A stretch of DNA of 64,000 nucleotides from Stomorhina lunata. Taxonomy: Eukaryota > Arthropoda > Insecta > Diptera > Rhiniidae. How positions within the stretch are numbered: the first letter of the stretch is position 1; each line of letters begins with the position of its first letter. The position numbers were made by a program, and so were the translations under genes. Location: contig OW121744.1 in assembly GCA_933228675.1 (NCBI GenBank), forward strand, positions 100,138,813 through 100,202,812, read 5' to 3'. Shown here piece after piece: positions 58,337 through 64,000 of the stretch. The notes below the pieces were generated by a model. That model made no database searches. It saw only the letters and a list, made by a program, of their open reading frames with translations, and had not been told where the DNA came from.

Positions 58337-58396
58337 ATGTTTTCACGATTTGTTTATAAACTGAATTATCTGTGAGCTTTACTCGTTTTAAATAAA
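58337..58396 (-). promoter_or_regulatory. Core promoter of the P450 at 56695-58280
   Basis: TATTTAAAA (minus strand, first T at 58394) lies 32 bases upstream of the initiator TTCAGTTTATAAACAAA, whose A is at 58362 and which is followed by TCGTG. The leader is about 82 bases. It closely matches the start region of the oppositely oriented gene at 61501. Confidence 0.55.
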
Positions 58397-58689
58397 ATAT
58401 TTGTTTTCAAAACTTTATCTTAATGATTAAGAATCGTAGTTAGTTCATATCTTTTTAATTTCATCTATGGGGATACTCGATTGAAGCAAAAGAACAACCT
58501 TTAAAACTTATGAAGTATTCAATTTTTATCTCTCGATTTTAATAAAATTTTGAGATTTTTTTTTTTATTCGAAAAATTTCACCACTTTTCGAAAATTGTC
58601 ATTTAACAAAATAAAGTTGTTCATTATCTCTCGGTAAAAATTTATTATCAATTTGTTAGGTTTAGGACTTATCATGGAATAGATTTTAT

Positions 58690-60060
58690 ACCAGCAACAC
58701 ATTAATTTATTAAGAAACGACATTTATCTTCATCGGCCGAATGTCTTCGCCTTATGTGAGACCCAGGTTTCTGAAAGTGCTGATCCACAGGACTCGCATA
58801 TTCCTGGGTATTACCTTATGTCGCTTTTCACTTATCACCGGGGCGTTGCATTGTACATTAGCGATGAAATTGTGTTCCAGTGTCAACAACCTTTAGGCAC
58901 GTTTGATAAAGAATTTAATTATTTATGGGTTATATTCAAAATCAGGAAACATCTTTTGCGTTTTGGACTTTTATATAGAAGTCCCAACGCTGAAAGGGAT
59001 ACTACTATATCAGGTTTCGACGCCCTTTCCGATTCCATTCCGAAGATCCTAGAAAATTATCCGAGCATTGTTGCTGGTGATTTTAATGTTCACAATTCTA
59101 CTTGGCTTCAGCATTCGAGCCATACAACATCTGAGGGCCAGTTCAATCAGACTTGAAAGCATGCAGTTAATCATTCACAGATCCGGTTGATAAAGCTAAC
59201 CTCTTAGCTTAATTATTTGCAAGCAATTCCTGCTTGCCGGAAAGCTTTCAACCTATGCCCGTTCTCAAAAGAGTATCCGTGATTGAAAAAAAGGTTTTAG
59301 AGAGTCTCAACATAAATAAGTCTCCAGGGCCGGATGGCATTCCAGCACTTGTCTTAGCTACCTTATGCCGGTGAATTTTCTCAGTGTTGGAAGATTGCTA
59401 ATGTTACGCCAATCCCTAAAAAAAGGAGCGGCTATTAACCCTAAAAATAACCGTCGAATAGCGAAAGTAAAGTTGTGGCTCTGGATATTGCAAAGGCGTT
59501 CGATAGAGTGTGGCATAGTGCACTTTTATCGAAACTTGTTGCTTTTGGTGTCGGTAACAACTTCTCTCGATTTATATCGAGCTTCCTCAGACTTGGCACT
59601 ATTAGAGTTGTCGTAGATGGGATTTTCAAGTGTCGAAAGAAGCATTTAAGTGCCTCGATTTCAAAAACGGTGTAAGAAATACTTGACTCCAGCTGATCTT
59701 CAAACTATTTACACCACCTATATCCGACCGGAAATTTAAAACAACTGTCATGTATGGTCCGGTGCTTCAAAGTCTATTTTGGAGCTTCTCGACCAAGTAC
59801 AGGAGAGGACGAAGGGTATCCAAATCTATTGACTCACTTGAACACCTTCGCAGTGTGGGTTGTGTTTCACTGTTCTATCGTTATCACTTTGGAATATGCT
59901 CTAACGAAATCAGGGAACTTATTCCCGAAACTCGAATTTTCATGCGCAATACACGTTTATCTGTTAGAGCTCATCCCTTCGCAATTATGGCTAGCCTCGA
60001 TCTAGAGGAATTTTGGTATCGATCTAATAAAACTGGGTCATTGGTGAAGGGATGATAATA
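58690..60060 (+). mobile_element. Non-LTR retrotransposon remnant (endonuclease plus reverse transcriptase)
   Basis: Pieces of one LINE ORF2 in correct order. An AP-like endonuclease lies at about 58700-59155 (VFALCETQ, GVALYISDE, FGLLYRSPN, IVAGDFNVHNS). The reverse transcriptase start is near 59310 (INKSPGPDGIP), then a palm segment near 59475-59640 (ALDIAKAFDRVWHSALLSKL, RVVVDG), and a C-terminal part near 59750-60000 (SVGCVSLFYRYHFG). The catalytic FADD block is missing and there are several stops and frameshifts. The same family supplied the duplicated tail at 34256-36178. AKAFDRVWH and the absence of RNase H fit the CR1/L2/Jockey group. It lies between the divergent P450s. Confidence 0.82.
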
Positions 60061-60309
60061 AAGTCTTCATTCGAAAGAGTATTATATTCGTTAAATATAT
60101 AAACATTCCCCCGATGGGACACTTTCCAAGGCACTCTTTGTTGTACTAAACTGGCCGACGGTGTAATTAATGGCTTTGTAAATAGATCTTATTTCGGCAA
60201 TCCCGCTTAGATCTATTTGAGTATTAATGGTCTCATTTACCCATAGGCCATGCCAACATTCTGCATAAAGTTTTCAATATCCCTAACGTGGACTACTGCA
60301 TATCTACTC

Positions 60310-60970
60310 CCCTATTTGACAATATCTCTGGAAATCCTCCTTCCTCTGATGATGGGTGTCTGGAGGTATACAGGCTTCTTCATCCCTCTATTAGGGAAGC
60401 AAATCTGTTTTAACTTCCTGATCTCTATAGTACTATTCAGACCGAAATTTCGGTTATATACAAAGCTGACGCCACAGAATTTACGACAGAAATATTCGCT
60501 TTTGTAGATATTCGTTATATCTGGAGATCCGAATTTCTAGAAATCCTACTTCTTCTGATGATGGGTGTCTGGAAACGTCCTTCCTCTGATGATGGGTGTC
60601 TGGAGGTATACAGGCTTCTTCATCCCTCTATTGGGGAAGCAAATCAGTTTTAACTTCCTGATCTCTATAGTACTATTCAGGCCGAAATTTCGGTTATATA
60701 CAAAGCTGACGCCACAGAATTTACGACAGAAATATTCGCTTTTGTGGATATTCGTTATATCTGGAGATCCGAATTTCTGGAAATCCTCATTCCTCTGATG
60801 ATAGGTGTCTGGAGGTATACAGGCTTCTACATCCCTCTATTAGGGAAGCAAATCTGTTTTAACTTCCTGATCTCTATAGTACTACTCAGACCGAAATTTC
60901 GGTTACATACAAAGCTGACGCCACAGAATTTACAACAGAAATATTCGCTTTTGTAGATATTCGTTATATC
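60310..60970. repeat. Three tandem copies of a ~207-bp repeat
   Basis: GGAGGTATACAGGCTTCT begins near 60362, 60602 and 60809. The first interval is 240 bases because copy 1 carries an extra 33-base partial duplication (CTTCTGATGATGGGTGTCTG twice, near 60550 and 60583). Copies differ at only a few sites. The 207-bp period is 69 codons, giving open frames of 70-85 codons in each copy with the same protein sequence. Origin unknown. Confidence 0.9.
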
Positions 60971-60974
60971 TGGA

Positions 60975-61380
60975 GATCCGATTTTTTTTAAATATGCAAT
61001 AGAGATATTCATTTCTGTATCTACAGCCAGGCCGCCAAAAAAATCCTATCTAATGTCCGTACGACATCTGTTCTCATTCACGAATGCCGGGCATGTCTTT
61101 GCTATATTAAACTCTTCTGGGTACTTATGATCAAAGCTATGGCTGGATCTACGATTAGAGTTATGGCTACACCTATGACTATAGCTATGGCCAAAATAAT
61201 GATTAAAGCTTTGACAACTGCGTGCTGTGTATGACTCTATCACTTAAGCATTGACTTAGGTTATGACTCCACATAACTAATATTAATTTATGTAATTGGA
61301 TTGGCAACCCTCTTTCCGTTAAAGTAGATATGAAATCGCTCTGCTTCTAACTACTAAGAAAAAGCTTTTTTTGTAGCATA
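60975..61380. other. 5' flank of the plus-strand P450
   Basis: No gene. 61125-61245 is a loose short-period run of GCTATGG, TATGACT and ATGATTA-like words, probably a decayed simple repeat. Confidence 0.45.
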
Positions 61381-61382
61381 GG

Positions 61383-61425
61383 TATATAAGCTTAAAGCTT
61401 ATATGTGTTTCAGTTCATAAACAAA
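61383..61425 (+). promoter_or_regulatory. TATA/Inr core promoter of the P450 at 61501-63074
   Basis: TATATAAG at 61383-61390 stands 29 bases upstream of the Inr A (61412) in TTTCAGTTCATAAACAAAAC, an optimal arrangement. The predicted leader is 89 bases. The start-site block is shared with the minus-strand neighbour at 58362. Confidence 0.7.
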
Positions 61426-61500
61426 ACGCGTGTGTGACAGTTGTATTCACTTAAAAGTAACGCTCGAGTTCATTCAAAATTTAATTTAAATTATTAAAAT

Positions 61501-63074
61501 ATGATTTCGATATTCTTAATTACATGTTTGATTGGCCTCTTGGCTTATGTCTATAATAAATTGCGTCAGCGTTATAAATATTGGCAAAATTTGGGTATAG
61601 ATTGCGATGAGCCCACATTTGTTTTTGGAAATGTAACTGGTATCGATACACGAAGATCTTTCTGGGAAGTCTGGCAGGAGTTTTATAATAAACATAAGAA
61701 TTCAGGACCCTTTGCCGGTTTCTATTTCTTCTTCAATCCTGCCGTATTTGTCTTCGATCCGGCTCTAATAAAGCTTATAATGATTAAGGACTTTAGCAAG
61801 TTTGTGGATCGTGGCCTGTTTGTGAATGAAGAGGATGATCCTCTATCGGGTAACTTGTTCAACTTGGAGGGTATGAAATGGCGTCATATGCGCAATAAAT
61901 TGTCGCCCACTTTTACTTCGGGCAAAATGAAGAATATGTTTCCGATTATTGTCAACATCAGCCGAGAGTTTGTAAATGTTTTCGAAAAGGAGTCTAAAGA
62001 AAGGGATATAATTGAGGTGGGTGATTTAATGGCTCGCTATACCACCGATGTCATAGGCAATTGCGCCTTTGGTTTGGAAATGAGCAGTTTGAGAGATCCT
62101 AAAAACAAATTCCGCGAAATGGGTCGTAGGTCAATACTGGAACAACGTTATGGACAATTGGGTGTGGCTTTTCGTAATAGTTTTCCGAAACTCTCGAAAA
62201 AGTTAAAAATGAAGGATACGGTACAAGATGTGGAAGACTTTTTTATGAGTGTGGTCAGTGAGACCGTTAGATATCGGGAGGAAAATAATGTAAGACGTAC
62301 TGATTTCATGGATATGTTAATAGAACTGAAAAATAATAAAATAATGAAATCGGAAACGGGAGAAGAAATGACTAATTTGACCATAGAAGAAGTGGTGGGA
62401 CAAGCTTTTATATTTTTAGTGGCCGGTTATGAGACTTCGTCCACAACCATGAGTTTTGCTCTTTACGAATTGGCGCAACATCAGGATATGCAGGAAAAGG
62501 TGCGACAGGAAATTTTAGAAGTTTTGGAGAAAAATAATAATGAGTTTTCATATGAAGCCATGAAGGAGATGCAGTATTTGGAACAAATTATAGCCGGTAA
62601 TTTAAAACTCTTTATAAATTTTGTTAAATATTTTTAAATAAATTTCAAATTACAGAAACCTTACGTTTATACACCATTTTACCTTTAATCACCCGCTATG
62701 CCTCCGAGGACTATCCCGTACCCGGTCACCCTAAGTTTGTTATTAAAAAAGATATGCAAATTCTAATACCCGCTGCTGCTATACATCGTGATGAACGCTA
62801 CTATCCCAATCCCGAAGTTTTCAATCCCGATAACTTTTCTGCCGAAAAAGTCACTCAACGTGATTCTGTTTTATATTTGGCTTTCGGTGATGGTCCCCGC
62901 AATTGTATCGGTATGCGTTTTGGCAAAATGCAGGCTTTGGTGGGTTTGGCTGTGCTCTTGAAAAATTTCAAATTTTCGGTATGCGATCAGACTCAGATAC
63001 CGATGAAATTTAATAAAAAGAACTTTTTATGCAGTCCCGAGAAGGGAGTTCATTTGAAGATAACCAAATTATAG
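61501..63074 (+). CDS. Cytochrome P450, CYP6 family (CYP6A-like), complete, only plus-strand copy
   Basis: Exon 1 is 61501-62596 and exon 2 is 62656-63074 (TAG), with a 59-base intron (GCCG|GTAATT ... TACAG|AAACC), predicting 504 aa. The anchor MISIFLITCLIGLLAYVYNK is residues 1-20. C-helix WRHMR, I-helix LVAGYETSST (Tyr where the paralogues have Phe), ETLR at 366-369 and FGDGPRNCIG with Cys about 449 are present. It belongs to the 504-aa subgroup but is inverted relative to the other seven, leaving about 3.2 kb of retrotransposon and tandem repeat between divergent promoters. Poly(A) signal AATAAA at 63168-63173. Confidence 0.97.
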
Positions 63075-63240
63075 ATATGTTTGTATATTATTAATAGACC
63101 AATTTTTGATTTATAGATAAGAAATAGTAAATATTTGTAATTTAAGCTTATTTATCTAATCTATTTAAATAAAATGTTAAGAAAATAATTAAAAATGAAT
63201 TTGCAAATTTTTGACATAATCAAATAAGTTAAGAATAGGT

Positions 63241-64000
63241 GGTTGAATTGTAAGGGCCGATGTTGAATGTGAACCACACCTAAACGCCAAGTTTTTTTCG
63301 GAATTTTATTTGACATTTCTGTATTTCAGACTTACTCAATTTGAACCATGAAGAGGTACACAATCCAACAACGTGTTAAAGTTATCCAGACTTATTATGA
63401 AAATGGGCGTTCAAATCAAAATGCATATCGTGCACTTCATGATTTTTTGGTCAATTTGATCGTCCAAATTGGCTCGTGCAATTGGCTCTTGACCATTCCA
63501 AACGTCGTAAATGGACAGAATGGTGGCAAGAAATGGCAACAGTGGATGATCAATTTTCGAAGAAAATCATCTTCAGTGATGAGGCACATTTTCACCCTTT
63601 AGTGGATTCGTCAATAAACAGAATTGCCGCATTTGGGCGAATGAGAATCCAAGAGTGATTGTCGAAAAACCATTGCACCCACAAAGAGGGTGCGGTTAAT
63701 GAGCTGGCGGCATCATCGGTCCGTATTTTTTCCAAAATGAGACCGGTCAGGTAGTTACTGTGAATGGTGTTCACTATCGAGAGATGATAACGAGCTTTTT
63801 ATGGCCCGAAGTGGAAGATATGGATGTGGACGATATGTGGTTTCAGCAGCACGGTGCCACTTGCCACACAGCTAATGAAACAATGGCTCTTTTGCGCAAC
63901 AAATTCAATGGCCGTGTTATCTCACATAATGGCGATGTCAATTGGCCGCCAAGATCATGTGATTTGACACCGTTGGACTTTTTTCTTTGGGGTTATTTGA
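63241..64000 (+). mobile_element. Dead mariner (DD41D type), copy B2, cut by the window end
   Basis: Begins GGTGGTTGAATTGTAAGGGC, about 165 bases after the P450 stop, and carries the same transposase as 22309-23490 from the ATG at 63348. About 240 bases of the DNA-binding region are deleted between the ends of FENG...ALHDFLVN and LDHSKRRKW. Like copy B1 it has the net 2-base gain after SDEAHFH and His instead of the second Asp (QQHGATCHTA, near 63850), but it lacks B1's two in-frame TAG codons. The element runs off the window after LTPLDFFLWG. Confidence 0.92.

Noticed and set aside
58281..58346. 22-residue N-terminal extension of the P450 at 56695-58280
   Set aside because: It begins with GTG, overlaps the predicted leader and has no counterpart in the paralogues.

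Overview
The window is eukaryotic nuclear DNA. AT-rich sequence, one short phase-1 intron per gene, TATA/Inr core promoters with the insect TCAGTT start, and mariner and non-LTR elements all point to a higher fly, most likely a calyptrate such as a blowfly or house-fly relative. That assignment is an inference from style, not from a database match.

The genes are a tandem cluster of microsomal cytochrome P450s of the CYP6 family (CYP6A-like): eight loci plus one gene fragment. Seven loci lie on the minus strand (5' exon at 2404-3505; then 6371-10511, 13729-15316, 27227-28803, 36887-38462, 46421-47997, 56695-58280) and the last on the plus strand (61501-63074). The seven complete genes predict 504-507 aa. 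Each is split once, at the same phase-1 position, which interrupts the Glu codon of the K-helix ExxR motif. A broken copy of part of the first gene (5272-6081) sits between 85-bp direct repeats. No non-P450 host gene was recognised. The enzymes would act at the endoplasmic reticulum with P450 reductase, probably on insecticides, plant toxins or endogenous lipids.

Between and inside the genes, the first 15 kb and 48.4-51.7 kb hold large minisatellite arrays: 31 bp at 1-2390 (in the first gene's intron), about 100-125 bp at 3710-5115, 30 bp at 6800-9330 (in the second gene's intron), 33 bp at 11090-13437 and 30 bp at 48420-51690. Four of the five arrays carry a CTATAG or CTATATAG palindrome. 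Three of those are built on the wider TTTTCTATAGAAAA or TTTTCTATATAGAAAA.

The spacers at 15.4-27 kb, 29-36.2 kb, 39-46 kb, 51.8-56 kb and 58.7-61 kb hold transposon remains: an element with 87-bp terminal inverted repeats, one apparently intact DD41D mariner transposase (23612-24697), two dead copies of a second DD41D mariner that share the same lesions, several non-LTR retrotransposon fragments, and tandem repeats with periods of about 121, 144, 180, 207, 330 and 450 bp.

Several of the P450 promoters share a start-site block, TCAGTTT or TTAGTTT followed by an A-rich stretch and, in two genes, GTGATCGT. Divergence by tandem duplication, with some later sequence exchange between neighbours, is the simplest reading of the cluster.
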